A stretch of DNA of 64,000 nt, taken from assembly GCF_000002985.6 (NCBI RefSeq), contig NC_003280.10:5638501-5702500 (forward strand). The letters are read 5' to 3'. Each line of letters opens with the position of its first letter. Position 1 is the first letter of the stretch. The translations under genes and the position numbers were made by a program. This document shows, one piece after another, positions 11,274 to 22,750 of the stretch. The notes beneath the pieces are model-generated. The model was not told the origin of the DNA. It saw nothing but the letters and a program-made list of their open reading frames with translations, and did not search any database. Origin of the DNA: Caenorhabditis elegans (lineage: Eukaryota; Nematoda; Chromadorea; Rhabditida; Rhabditidae).

Positions 11274-14200
11274 ATGAGCGGTGGGAAGAGTGGTTCAAGA
11301 TTGAGTGTAGGTATTTCTACTATTTTTGCCGATACCATGTAAGAATCTATATTTTCTTCAGGCCTATTCACATTTAAAAGAAATCGGGAAAGGTGGATTC
11401 GGCGTTGTATATGCAGCACAAAGAGAAAATGGAGAGAAGGTGGCGATTAAGAGGGTAAGTTTCATGCTGTTTTCTAAAGATATTCGAATGGGACAATTTT
11501 TCTACTTTTTTTCTTTACAAAAATTGTATTTTCAGATCGATAAAAAGGTGCCAAAAAATCGTGTTTGGACGGAAATTCAAACGATGAAGGAATTGAAGAA
11601 AAGCAAATATGTGGTCGAGTTTTACGAAGATTTCGTTGAAGATGGTTATACATACATAGTCATGGAGTTGTGCGAAGGAGGATCTCTTCAAGCTTATGTG
11701 CGGGAGCACGGAGCTCTGGACGACGCAACAGCAGTTCATGTTTTACGACAGCTGATTTCTGCTGTATCTTTTATGCACAGGGTGAATGTTATTCACCGAG
11801 ACCTCTCGGCTGGTAATGTGTTCATCAAAGACTCGAAAAAGAAGAAAATGACGGTTAAACTTGGCGATTTTGGCCTCGCGACCACTCTTGGGCGTGGTGA
11901 GACCACATGTACAATTGTCGGAACACCAGGATTCATTGCTCCACAAGTATACGATCAAGAATATACCCAGTCTGCCGATGTATATTCTCTTGGTGCAGTT
12001 CTCTATACTATGCTCACTGCTCGTAATCCCCCACCTAAAGGACTACCACCAACCTGCGGAATGTCACCAAATGCTGCTAGATTAGTGGAACAAATGATGG
12101 ATACAGATGCAAAGAAGCGTATTCCGTTAACGCAGATAGTTTTATCAGAGTTCATGTACGAGAATACGAATGAAAATGCGGTAATCTTCTCGAGAGAACA
12201 CTCGCGGGATGGACGACGACAGAGATCGAGGGAACCAGTAAGATCCTCAAGAGATGATCGATCTCGAGATGGCAGAGCTCTGATAAGGTCTTCGAGTCAA
12301 CCTGCACATTCTGGCAGAGCACCGCTGAGCAATCGACCAATTCATGACAGGGTAAGTGTTCCAGCAGATCACAAAAATTTTATTTTATTTTTGACAATTA
12401 AATGCATTAAAAATATATTACAATTTATTTTTAGATGCCTTCTACATCTTCAAGAGGATTTGATTCTGAGAGAGGAAGAGAACGGGATAGAGACAGTGGC
12501 CGCGGTACCGTACCTCCAAGCCGTGAAGATCGAAACCGTTCACAGTTGTGGCCGATCCGAATGGATAGGTTAGAAGGACAAAGAGTTTGTACTGCTGGAG
12601 GACGATATATTGTTGAATTGGATACTCGTTGTCGGTTTGAAGTTGCAGCTCAAGGGAATTTCGTTAAACGAATTTTGATTGTCGAAGTTGATGAAATGGT
12701 TCAAACGGTTTATGTACATCGAATACCTGATAGAACAGTACGCGGAAGAAATGGAGAAGAAGAATTGATTACGTTGACGAACAATCCTTTTGTTTATACT
12801 TCGTAAGTTAATTATTCTATTAAAAAACGGAAACGTTTGTAGAAACTAGTAACACCATATTTTGTCTTCTTTTCTAAATTTTTAGCTGAAATTATTTTAA
12901 AAACGTTCATTCCGCCAATAATTATAACAATGAACAATTTAATATCCTGGAGCAGTTCTCGGTGTTGGACAGTGTTCACATCCTCCTCCGGTTCCTGGTT
13001 CTCCCGGTGGTCCTGGCTGTCCGGGTCTTCCTGGTTGACCATCTTTCCCGTCTCTTCCAGGCTCACCTGCTGGTCCTTGTTCACCGTCTTGTCCTGGATT
13101 TCCTGGAGTTCCAGGCAGCCCGTCAGGTCCTGGTAATCCTGGAGGTCCCGGACTTCCTGGAGGCCCTTGAGCAACGTTCACTTCATCACATTTTCCTGGC
13201 TCTCCGTTATCTCCCGGCTGACCTGGGTCTCCATCCTCTCCAGGCTCTCCATCATCTCCTGGTTCTCCTGGCTGACCTGGTAGTCCTGGAACTCCTGGAA
13301 GACCATCTTTCCCGTTTCTTCCTGGTTGTCCCTTTGATCCAATATTTCCTGGTGGTCCTGGTGGCCCTACAGGGCAATCGTAACATGGTGCAGCTGCATC
13401 ACGTCGTGGAGCTGAATCCTTTGCATCTGTACCGTCTTCTCCATTAAGTCCTGGTTTTCCATCTCTACCATCCCGTCCATCTTCTCCTGGTGGTCCTGGT
13501 GGTCCAGATGGTCCGGTTTTGCAAGAACAGCATTGTCCTCCTGGAGCCAAAGAGGATTTGCTGCTACTGAATCCGGACTCGGCATTTGTATTCGATTCAG
13601 CGAAATCGTAGCCAGCTTGTTTCTTTACAATAATTCTTCTTCCTTTGATTCCTGATGCGGATTGCATTCTTTCGTATTGAATGAACAATCCAACTGTTCT
13701 ATGACGACAGAAATCAATTTCGCTGTGCAAATTGGTTTGAACATGTTGCATGTAGTTGTAGAGTAGAGGAATAGCGATAATACAAGTTAAAGTTGATACT
13801 GTGCTGAAATTATATTAATTTTAAAAATATAACAAAAATATAACAATTACCTGATGCAAATCCCGAGAAATGCAACCTTTCGAAGCATAGAAGCTTCATG
13901 ATTCAGTTCCTTCTCGTCCATAATTCCTAATTAAAAGGAGAAGATGTCTTCTACTTTCTGACGGAACCCCTTTTATACATATTATTCGCTTATCTCCGAT
14001 ATTTTTTTCTTTTTCTGAAATAAGCCTTCAGTTCTCCAAAATAGGGCACTTTTTCATCCGCAATAGCTTCTCGTCACCTTAATAGCCACTGCTGTTGTTT
14101 TTTTTTCGGTCCGCCGAAATCTTATCATTCAAGATCTTATCTATCGTTCCGTTAAGCTTGTTTCACTTTCTCCCGTATCTCGTGTTTTTTTGAGAATTAA

Positions 14201-15727
14201 AAATCGGAAAGGTACCGAGCAAGGGTGTCGGTTTTTCGATTTTTCAGAAAATCGAGAAACTAAAATTTTTTGATTTTTGAAAAAAAAAACCTACAAAAAA
14301 TGATAATGTTTTCTTTTGAACCTTTTTCTCCATCATTCATTTTCAGAATATAAATGCGAATAGAAAGTTGTAGGGGTTTTGAATATCTATTCAAAAAGGG
14401 TTCCCACAGGGAAGGATAATCATAAAAGTACAGCAGTACGTGTATCGTACGTGTTGATACCTTCTTAATTGAGCTAATAATTGAATATGTATGTAGGTCA
14501 TTGGGTTGTAAAATGTGTCTCTTTATGGGGAGGATGGCGATGTGTTGGCAGCTAAATGTATCTCTCTTCAAAAAAATTGAGATTATGAGAGTAAAGGAGA
14601 ATATGATACCTTGTAGGAGATTGATGAATAAATTGGATAATGTGCTGAACAATTATATTTCATTTGTCACAAGATTTTTCTTCGAATAAACAACAATTAC
14701 ATCTAAACAGAAAAATAAACTATTTATTTCATTTTTAGATTTTCACTGAAAAAACATCGAAAAATGGAAAATTGACCTTTAAATACATAATAATTCAAAA
14801 ATCACCAATAACAACTTTTTTCAGATATTCCCAAATGCCAAAAGAAGTCCAAAACGATTATATGCGTCTCCAAAAGATGGTTGCTGTGACGATAAGTGGT
14901 CGAGTAGCAAAAGTAACATTTCGACGTCCATCACAATTCCCAGATGCTCAAGCTCAACTTATGGAGAATGGAGATCTCCGTATCAAACTTCCGAGATCAG
15001 TAATTGTTCGTAAAATGGATAATGGTGAAATTTTCAATTGCATCGATGGAATCGCGACCCAAAAACAGGCAGTTTCTGGAATAACACTTACAAAAGTGAA
15101 TGAAGTATATAAATATCTAATAAGATTCGAGCAATGTCTTAACGGAATGGATCGAGGAATGGTGTGCTTTCCCATTGTTTTCAGTGCAGGAACTAATATG
15201 TAAGTTTGAATTTTTTGGCAAAGACCCTCTAACTTTATTTTAGGGTTGGCAGTTCGCCGTCTTCATTAATGCCATCAGGATCTTCTCAAACTTCCCGATT
15301 TCCATTTAGTAATTTATCGAACAATCAGCCATCATTAGTTCCCCATTCGGCTCCTTTTCTTACGAAACCAACTTCATCTCAACGAGCATCATCGGCTAAT
15401 GTTCAGAGAAGGGTATCAACTGATGAAAATTCGTCACCTAGTGTGGCTCCATCAAAGTATAAAATAAAAATTGTAAGTTTTCAATCTGAGAGCCGTAAAG
15501 CATAAATGTATTATTTGAAGGACCCTACAACTCAAAAAGTTCGATCAATTCAAGCAACAGACGGTCGTGTGCTACGATGTTCCACAAGTAAAGCGGATCA
15601 ATTCATTTTCACAGATCCGGCGATTCGTCCTGATGATCAACGATTTATGCGAACTGATCGAGTACCTGACAGAGCTTCAGAAATGCTTCATACGCTGTGC
15701 GAACGTATGAGAAAACTACATCAATAA
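11274..15727 (+). CDS. zyg-1: ZYG-1, PLK4-type centriole duplication kinase
   Basis: Exons 11274-11306, 11362-11454, 11536-12351, 12435-12802, 14825-15199, 15244-15472 and 15521-15727 encode 706 residues, the known ZYG-1 length as I recall it. Residues 12-265 are the kinase: glycine loop GKGGFGVVY, lysine VAIK, catalytic loop HRDLSAGN (Ser in place of the usual Lys), DFG, and GTPGFIAPQ in place of APE. Then follow an Arg/Ser-rich linker, a cryptic polo box pair (about 350-560) and a C-terminal polo box (about 630-700). ZYG-1 is recruited by SPD-2 and recruits SAS-6/SAS-5 to start daughter centriole assembly. The long intron 12803-14824 contains bli-2 on the other strand. The last intron is 48 bases with a poor acceptor (ATTTGAAG). 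The next gene starts 287 bases downstream. Confidence 0.95.
12939..13921 (-). CDS. bli-2: BLI-2, cuticle collagen
   Basis: Exons 13851-13921 and 12939-13803 encode 311 residues. A short cytoplasmic N-terminus ([15 protein letters not shown]) leads into a membrane anchor or signal (VAFLGICIS...[11 protein letters not shown]). A furin-like site KGRR lies near residue 85. Cysteine clusters (CCSC, CYDC) flank several Gly-X-Y blocks ([13 protein letters not shown] and so on), and a C-terminal CEHC knot follows. This is the standard nematode cuticle collagen plan: secreted by hypodermis, cleaved, cross-linked in trimers. The gene lies wholly within a zyg-1 intron in antisense orientation. I assign bli-2 from memory of the locus next to zyg-1. 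TATA and GATA-type sites lie upstream at 13971-14142. Confidence 0.82.
13971..13977 (-). promoter_or_regulatory. TATA box of bli-2
   Basis: TATAAAA on the minus strand, followed by GGGG, 50 bases upstream of the bli-2 ATG. This is common in highly expressed, stage-pulsed cuticle collagens. Confidence 0.6.
13989..14142 (-). promoter_or_regulatory. GATA-type sites upstream of bli-2
   Basis: On the minus strand AGATAAG (13989-13995), TGATAAG (14121-14127) and AGATAAG (14136-14142) match the WGATAR motif. Hypodermal GATA factors (ELT-1/ELT-3) drive many cuticle collagens, so these are plausible enhancer sites. This is pattern matching only. Confidence 0.45.
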
Positions 15728-16014
15728 TAGTAATAACTTAGTATACGATGAGTTTTCCTCTTACTTCATGTGCTCCTACATTTTACCACATATCTTTCTG
15801 TTAATCCTACACATTCAAGTTTCAAATGATCTTCAGTCATTCTAATGATTCTCTTTATTTTTCTTCTTCACTTCCCTTTTCACCTTTTTCTTTTTTTTCG
15901 ATTGCATAAAATATACACTTTTAGTTTATAATTATTCAAAAAAACAGCTGGTCGTCATCCAGTTATTTTATCTATGCTCTCTTTTTCTAATTTTTTCAAG
16001 CTAATTATCTTTAG

Positions 16015-18712
16015 ATGGCCTACCGATTCGGTAGAAGCCATTGGCAGGATGTTGATCGACTCAATCTGATGACCGTATGCCAAGCACATCAGCAATGGGA
16101 CAAACGATTGTTAGCGATGAGAGATATTTATGCAAAGGATAACTATCCCCCAGGATACTTCACTGAAAATGTAAGTCTTTTTTTCAAATAATTTCTCATC
16201 TAATTTCGATGCACTCTAAGCAATTCTTTTTTCAGTCTTGCCGCGAGGAGCTGGAACGTATCATGAGCCTTCCAACACCAAATCTTCGACTTGGTATTTC
16301 CAATACTTTCGTCTACAGTCGAAAGATTATGATGGAAAAATGGGTTGAACACTTTAATACAGAAGTTCGCAAACAAAGAAGCTCCCAGGCAGAACTTGGT
16401 TTGGTTACTGTTAGAAATAATGTAAAGTTGATGCAAGAAGCTTTGAAACCTGATATTTCCGAATCAAGACTCCAGGAAATTTTGCAAATGGCGAAGCAAA
16501 GTGCTGAACGCCACAGAAATGATGGGACCTATAAAAGAACAGTTGGTTCATTGGACTCGGCTATCGCAGGCAGATTAGAAGCTGAAGGATCTTTGAATCT
16601 GGAAACTCTTGTTCTTCCTCCAACCAAGCCTCCCGGTGATGATGTTACAACTGGGTCTCGAGGGTTTCTCACTCCAACACATTCAACGCCTGCGTGAGTT
16701 TCAGGATTTTATCTGTCAAAATTGAAAGAGAATAAATTAATTTCAGACTCGATATGTCATTTTTCACTCCACCTCGTCAAATGCGAACTTTGGCTGATGC
16801 TGTTCGTGAAGCTGCACCTGTTGAAGTGATCCCCGAATTTGTTGAACCTGATCCACCAGTGCAAGACGCTCTTCCTGATGAAATTATGGAGCCAGTTTCT
16901 CTAACACCTATCAAGAAACCGAAAACAGAAAAGGAGCCTGAAAAAGAAATTCCAGCTTCTGAACCAGTATCATCTCCCAAGAAGTCAGTAATTCCAGCAT
17001 CTCCAAAGGCAATAAGTCATCCTTCAACTCCCGCAAAAAGCCCACAAAAGACACCTCAAAAGAAGAAGGAGATTACTCCTGTTGAGGTCAAAATAGAGGA
17101 AATAAAAGAAGAAGAAGATGTTACTCCTTCTCAATCACCCCCAGCAACTCAAACACCACGTTCTCGAGGAAGACCCAGAATTCATTCGAGTGCTTCTAAG
17201 AAAACAGAAAAACCAGAAACTCCGAGAGCTGAAAGCCCGGATCCATTGCCACCACCACCTTCGAAGAAGCGTCCAAAGGAACCGTCTCAAGAACCGTCGA
17301 CTAATACTTCTTCTAAAAGACCACGAACCTCGACAGTCGTACCAATGATTACTAGAAGACGTAAAGAGGGCACACCACATTCTCGGATGTCATCAGTTCC
17401 TCCAATTGCTCGATCTGAAAGTTCTTTCGATTTTCAAACGGCTCCTGCTTCTCCAATGGATACATCGACGCGAGAAATTGAAGTTCAAACTGATATAACA
17501 ATACGTCAAGCCGTTCAAGCAGTTTCGATGGGTGAAAGACGTCGAAGTCATATTCCACCTGTTACTCGAAAGGTTCGAAAGTCGATGATGCCTTCTGAAT
17601 CAATTCGTTCAGTGTCTCGTAACTCATCTACATCGACTCCAGGACCACGTGGCAGTTCCGTGGTTCCGAATGCAATGCGCAGTCAAGGAATGCAAACGAA
17701 TATTCGATTGGATATTGAAAAAGATGAATTATTGGTGTTCCGCGTGGATTCTCGACCCAATTATCACCCTACAGTTGTTCAACTTGATTCAAACAAACCC
17801 GTTGTTGTTAGTTTTGAGACTTGTAAGGTAAGTGTTTTATTTATTTTTCTTTATAATTAAAAATATTTATTTTAGGAGATAGCAGCTGAAAATGCAAACG
17901 AAAGCAGTGTGGAAATTGGAAAAAGAGCTGCAAAAGTTGATGGAAAACGAGAAATGACACTGATTGTTGAGACGGATGATGCCATTGGACAGAGTAAGAA
18001 CTTTTTCTAAAAATATAATATCAAACAAAATCTTTCAGGACTCGTCGAGGATAGATGTTTCCAACTTGTATCTGCTACGAGTGACTTACCATCTGCAGGA
18101 GTACATGAATCACCAGTCAAACGACATAGAAGAGACGACAAGGCGAGAGAGGATACCACGAAGGTTTGTGATTCAGTTGGAAGTATTATGTATTTATTAA
18201 AAATTGAATTACAGTTGAAACTTCTCGCAATGTATCGTTATCTTCATGATTGTGAATGGTCAGAAGCATTCAAAAAGCCAGTGCCGTTGGGTGAAGCAAC
18301 ATACGATCAAGGAGTCCTCGAAAGAATTGATTTGAGCCTGATAAAGAAGGAAATTGATAATGGAACAATCAATAGTGAATCTGGATTCCTTCTTCGGGCG
18401 TATCGAATGTTGTCGAATGCAATAATGTACAATGGTTATGATCATGATGTTCATCTTCATGCAAAATATATTATCGAGCATGTGATGAACGATATACATA
18501 CTCTGAATCTTGATGATAAACGTGGTGTAGCTAAACGTGCAATCCAAGTTGAAGAAATTGCCGACGCCTCTCGCTCAACATCCATGGATCCAGACCCGAT
18601 GACTCCAGCTGGAAATGTTGGAATGAAGAGAACAGTGTTCCGTAAAGATCCAAATGTTGAAGGTATTATGACAGCATCCGGTAGCCGAAAAGGAAAGAAG
18701 AACCTTAAATAA
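16015..18712 (+). CDS. bromodomain protein, BRD8-like (NuA4/Tip60 type)
   Basis: Exons 16015-16170, 16236-16693, 16747-17827, 17876-17993, 18039-18163 and 18215-18712 encode 811 residues. The N-terminus has a SANT-like beginning (GRSHWQDVDRLNLM) then a helical block. Residues about 200-500 are Pro/Lys/Ser-rich and include an AT-hook-like RGRPR. The C-terminus (about 647-745) is a bromodomain: LLAMYRYLHD, PVPLGEATYD, LSLIKKEIDNG, then NAIMYNG, where the Asn is the acetyl-lysine contact. BRD8 is a subunit of the Tip60/NuA4 histone acetyltransferase complex; architecture (N-terminal conserved region, disordered middle, C-terminal bromodomain) agrees. ATG directly follows an ATCTTTAG acceptor 287 bases after the zyg-1 stop, so operon membership with zyg-1 is likely. 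Confidence 0.78.
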
Positions 18713-19355
18713 ATCGGATTTCATTCCCTCACCTCATTTTTTTTTATATTTGAACGATTCAACTGCGAACATTTCCCCCTTTAATTAAAGTTTTGATCTT
18801 TCATTCAATAATGTATCTTTTATATTATTATTAACTCGATATGTTTTATATGAAGCGGAAACAACAGTTTTGCTATTTTTATTTAGATTATGTTAAATTA
18901 CCAAACTGCAGTTTATTTTTCGAATTTTACTTTAACATTACATTAGAGAAACACTGATTGGGGAAGCACGAGAAGAGGCACCATGGAATAAGTAATGCAT
19001 TTCTTCGATCAATTTTGCGAATTTCATAATTCAAAAAAATTGTGCAAACTTAAAAAGAGCCTAGGATTACATATTTCCTGGAATATGAAAATTTTCGCGA
19101 TTACCTATCTCAATTGCAGTGTTCCCGTTTTTCTCAAATCGATTGGGTCTCAGTGCAACCGTGCACTGAGACCCAATCGACCCCCCCATATGTTTTGTAC
19201 AATGAAAAATTGTATATCAACCTATTTATTTATGACAAATTTAAATCGTTTGGCGTATGCATAGTAACCCGGAGAGTGAGAAATTAAGTAAAGCATCATC
19301 GTTGCAATATAAAAATCGTATATACATCAGGAGAAAGTTCCAATGGGCTCAAATT
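18713..19355. other. intergenic with perfect hairpin
   Basis: No coding exon seen between the convergent ends of the bromodomain gene and fut-3. Contains the 19-bp-arm palindrome at 19139-19180 listed separately. Confidence 0.6.
19139..19180. repeat. perfect inverted repeat, 19-bp arms with 4-base loop
   Basis: Arms 19139-19157 and 19162-19180 are exact reverse complements (TCGATTGGGTCTCAGTGCA and its complement) around ACCG. The hairpin is isolated, within the 3' flank of fut-3 and followed by a run of seven C. No terminal duplication was evident. Confidence 0.9.
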
Positions 19356-21267
19356 CTAACCACTGAGCCAACTGCGCACGAATTCGTCCGTTTCGCATTG
19401 AGATTCGTTGTCAAACCATTTCCAAATGTTGTCGTACTGAAAATGGGTTAATCAAAAGAAAAGTTTCAATTGAAATACCAACCGATTTATAAACTTCTGT
19501 TTCGTTATCTTTCGCTTTCCAGAGAAGCTCACAGACACGGCACAATCCATTGCGATATCCAGGAGCGTTCCAAGGAGCAGAAGTCCATAAACCCTTTTGA
19601 CGCCATTCAAAATATTCTCCATAGGCAGTTCTGAAATAAAAGTATTGTTATTGGTTGCAGATGGAAAAAATACTAACGAATTGGCCTCGAGAGATCTGAG
19701 ATGATTGGCCATTTCGGAAGGATTCTTGTAGTCATCCATGGCAATGAACGATTTTGGAGGAAGTATACTGAAATTAAATGAATTTTTAGTGGAAATGGGA
19801 GCATGATTTAATACTTTTGATACACTCTTCGTCTCATCACAATTGGAATGCTTGGAACGGTGATTCGAGACCAAATCTTTTCAGTCACGTAGTCATTACA
19901 CACCTAAATAAATATCGACGATGAAAATATTGTCCAAAACCAGAAATTTTGCGCCAAAACTACGGTACATGGTCTCGGCACGGGAGTTCTGGTTCACTGT
20001 ATTTAAAAACGTGCGCTTTTAAAGAGTACTATAATTTCAAACTTTTGTTGCTGCGGAATCTGCATTGAATATTCAATTTTAAAAATCGTGTAACTATGAA
20101 AAATTGGTAAAATTTCCACAACAACAAGCGTCTGAAATTACAGTACTCTTTAAAAGCGTATTTAACAAAAATGTTTCGTGTTGAGACCGGACACCGTAAT
20201 TTTTGGGCCAAAAATCGCATGTCTTCGGGGATGAGTAATATTACCGTATTCTCGATCGCAATGTAGAATGGATACTGCTCGAATACATCAATGCACTCTA
20301 CTCCAGCAGGACAAATAGATTTAAGTCGATCATCGGATGCACATTTTCCTCCAATTGTTACATTGATATGTCTGAAATTAAAAAAAAATTCCATAAACTT
20401 AAAAACCCAAAGGGTAAAGATCTATAAGAGCACTACACTTACACCAATAAAATAGTTTTTTGAAAGTCTTTTTTTAGCTTTTTTACAAATTAACATGAAT
20501 TTAGGGAGCTTACTTTCCGAGTTCCTGAAGTGCAAGTTCTCTTTTTGATTTTGTATGACAATTGGAAATGAGCCCGAATATTCCTTTCATCGTTTTCACT
20601 AGTCTTTTCGGTTGCACATAGTAACTTTGCACTTTGAATCCTCGACTTTCTGCAATTTGAGTTGGAATCAAAAATGTTCCGTATTTATGAATCGCGTCGG
20701 AAGAGTAAAGATGAGTTGATGTCCAGTTGAAAAATCCATCTAAATATATCGGTTTCATATTTAAAACATTGATTTTAAAACCTGGAACTGCAAAACGACC
20801 ACTATTATCAGGGGTTTCCATTGAGTTGAAGACAAAAATTTGGTCAGGTTTCCTCGAGACAGGCAGAGGAAACTTTGAAATATCAGCAGCATGAAATACG
20901 ACAGCATCAGCCGAATCCAATTGATGGCGATTTGTATCAATTACACAACGATCCTTCAAAATAAATAATTTATAACTGTATTTATTTACAATAATACCGT
21001 TAATCCTGGACAGTCTGAAAGAGCAGTTGAAGGAACAGTTGCACCGAATATTGTAGTCCAGTATAGAATTCGTTTCGGGGCAAGTTTCCCAAAACGGCTA
21101 CCGATTCTATCCTGAGATACTGTTAGGTAAAGATGACGTTGTGGTCTGTGAATTGGAACGTGTGATCCATCATCATATCCGATAATCGAGTATACTGTGT
21201 AGATACCGAGAAGAGCGCAAACACCGAGAAGCAGGTATCGATAGACACTTGCTGGCCGAACCCTCAT
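19356..21267 (-). CDS. fut-3: FUT-3, GT10 alpha-1,3-fucosyltransferase
   Basis: Exons 20998-21267, 20514-20953, 20245-20371, 19815-19903, 19678-19767, 19483-19630 and 19356-19436 give 414 residues. It has the type II Golgi plan: short cytoplasmic tail, membrane anchor at about residues 10-30 ([19 protein letters not shown]), luminal catalytic domain. The GT10 signature [17 protein letters not shown] is intact, as is the upstream [15 protein letters not shown] block. It should transfer fucose from GDP-fucose to GlcNAc of N-glycans. I name it fut-3 from memory of the locus. The ATG directly follows TTTTCAG, and the upstream same-strand gene stops 169 bases away, so it may be the downstream gene of an operon. 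The first intron ends TTTTGAAG rather than TTTCAG. Confidence 0.85.
19940..20220. repeat. dispersed inverted-repeat element in fut-3 intron (copy 2)
   Basis: TACGGTACATGGTCTCGGCA near 19960 and GTGTTGAGACCGGACACCGT near 20176 face each other, with AAGAGTACTATAATTTCAA and ACAGTACTCTTTAAAAG between them. Same family as at 5795-6095. Confidence 0.75.
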
Positions 21268-21436
21268 CTGAAAATCTGAAATAGTTAGGAATGGTGTGCA
21301 TAAATATTGCAATCTAGATTGTCAGGCATTTCTGGAAGGATATATTCACCTTTACATTTCAAGGAATAGTATTGTAGAAAGATGATGATTTATTTTTATT
21401 GATATCACAAGTATACTTTAGATTTTCAGTTACAGA

Positions 21437-22179
21437 TTAATATTTGCTGGAAATCAAAGTTTCACGAGCATTTCGGGAACGAGAATCGGACGGTTGATCT
21501 TTCGCATCTATCCTTTCCTTTTTAATGCGAGACTCGAGAGAATTGAAGAGGCTTTGAGCAGTCCATGGACCCTCTTCGTCCACCGTCTTTTCAGTTGGAA
21601 ACGATCGCCCGAGAATGGAAACGTCTGAATGAAAATTGAAGTGTATTTGAGAGTAATTTGATATTCGAATCTCACCAACATCTCCGACTTTGAAATATCG
21701 TGTGAGTGGATGCATGGCATTTCCAAAAACGCCCGCACCTTCGTTTAATGTCAACTTGCTTCCAGTTTCCGGATTGCGGTCTCGATAACCCGCATACTCA
21801 TCATTAATCTGCACACTTTCTATAGTAGCGGCTGAAAATTAATAGTAATAATTTATGCACAAAACCAAAAGAAAATGAAAACTTACAAATCCTTGCCATA
21901 TTCGGGAAATTGGTTGGCGGTGCAGCGATCGTCTCCTGTGAATCATCATCATCAGTTTTCCTCTGCGATTTTCCAGTTTTTCGAAAAAGACCTGTCAGAG
22001 GGCGTGTGAGAGTCTCACTGCTGAATCCTTTAATTGGATTTTCCTAAATTAAAAACTATTTTAAAATGCGAAGATGCTTCAGAACTCAAATACCTTTAGA
22101 ATCCCACCGAATCGTCCCTTCTTCCCAGTTTCCGACTCAGCACGCTGTTGTATTCTGAATCCTGGCTCGTTTGCTTCAT
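21437..22179 (-). CDS. unrecognised protein, 5' end not resolved
   Basis: Four consecutive exons, 22094-22179, 21887-22043, 21676-21831 and 21437-21624, join in one frame of about 195 residues ending SRNARETLISSKY. The frame enters the first listed exon in phase 1, so at least one more exon should lie upstream. The ATG at 22177-22179 right after TTTTTAG is in a different frame, which closes within that exon unless an internal donor is used. Visible segments include FGGILKENPIKGFSSETLTRPLTGLF and GPWTAQSLFNSLESRIKKE. The protein is hydrophilic, with no signal or membrane segment in the visible part, and I recognise no domain. fut-3 starts 169 bases downstream, so the two may be co-transcribed. 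Confidence 0.6.
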
Positions 22180-22750
22180 CTAAAAACAGATGCTTATGAA
22201 AAATTATGAAATATGTCACGAGAACAAAGTGCGGAGTGCTCAAAGTGAATCACAAGACAACAGCAAAAACTTTCGAGTATTATCATTATTTCTGTTCATT
22301 TAGAAGCAGGATAGTTGAGATTAAAATAACAAAACAAGAAGCCCGTCGTCTGAAAAGAATTTAATCAATACTGCTCTTTCGGGGAACGAATTATTTTGAA
22401 AAACTACAAGCAATACAATTAAAACACTTTTCAAGTTCGTTAACAGTCCTTATTTTTGGAAGCTTATAGCTTTAAAATGTTTGTTTCAATAAATATATAA
22501 TAAAAATTTTCGAGCCGCAACGCATCTGCAAGCGGAGCGTGTAGATGGGCGGGGTTTATGTCTCCAGAAGCCAATTGCCTCTCCGTAAGAGGCGTGGCCA
22601 GCCAATCAGCGCACTGCAACAGCCTCCACGAGGGGTATAAAAGAGGGAGAGTCGCGCGCGCGCGTTCAGTCGCCCAGCTCGGGCTGTGAATGGATGGTCG
22701 CTTGCGCTGCGCTCTCCTCCTTGCAGCCACCAAATCACTTGGCGGTTTCA
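22180..22750. promoter_or_regulatory. divergent upstream region with mdt-26 promoter elements
   Basis: The right half is unusually GC-rich for this genome: GGGCGGGG near 22549, GGCGTGGCC near 22591, CCAATCAG near 22604, then TATAAAAG at 22636-22643 and a CG-alternating run at 22653-22664, 115 bases before the mdt-26 ATG. The arrangement CCAAT, GC box, TATA is rare in worm housekeeping promoters. The left half is AT-rich and probably holds the missing first exon or promoter of the minus-strand gene; I see no convincing exon. Confidence 0.55.

Noticed and set aside
12962-13447. 161-codon plus-strand open frame
   Set aside because: Antisense shadow of the Gly-X-Y repeats of the collagen; Leu/Val-rich low-complexity product and no splice support.
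19356-19380. tRNA A-box-like sequence (TGGCTCAGTGG) on the minus strand
   Set aside because: It is the last coding bases of fut-3; no B box or cloverleaf follows.
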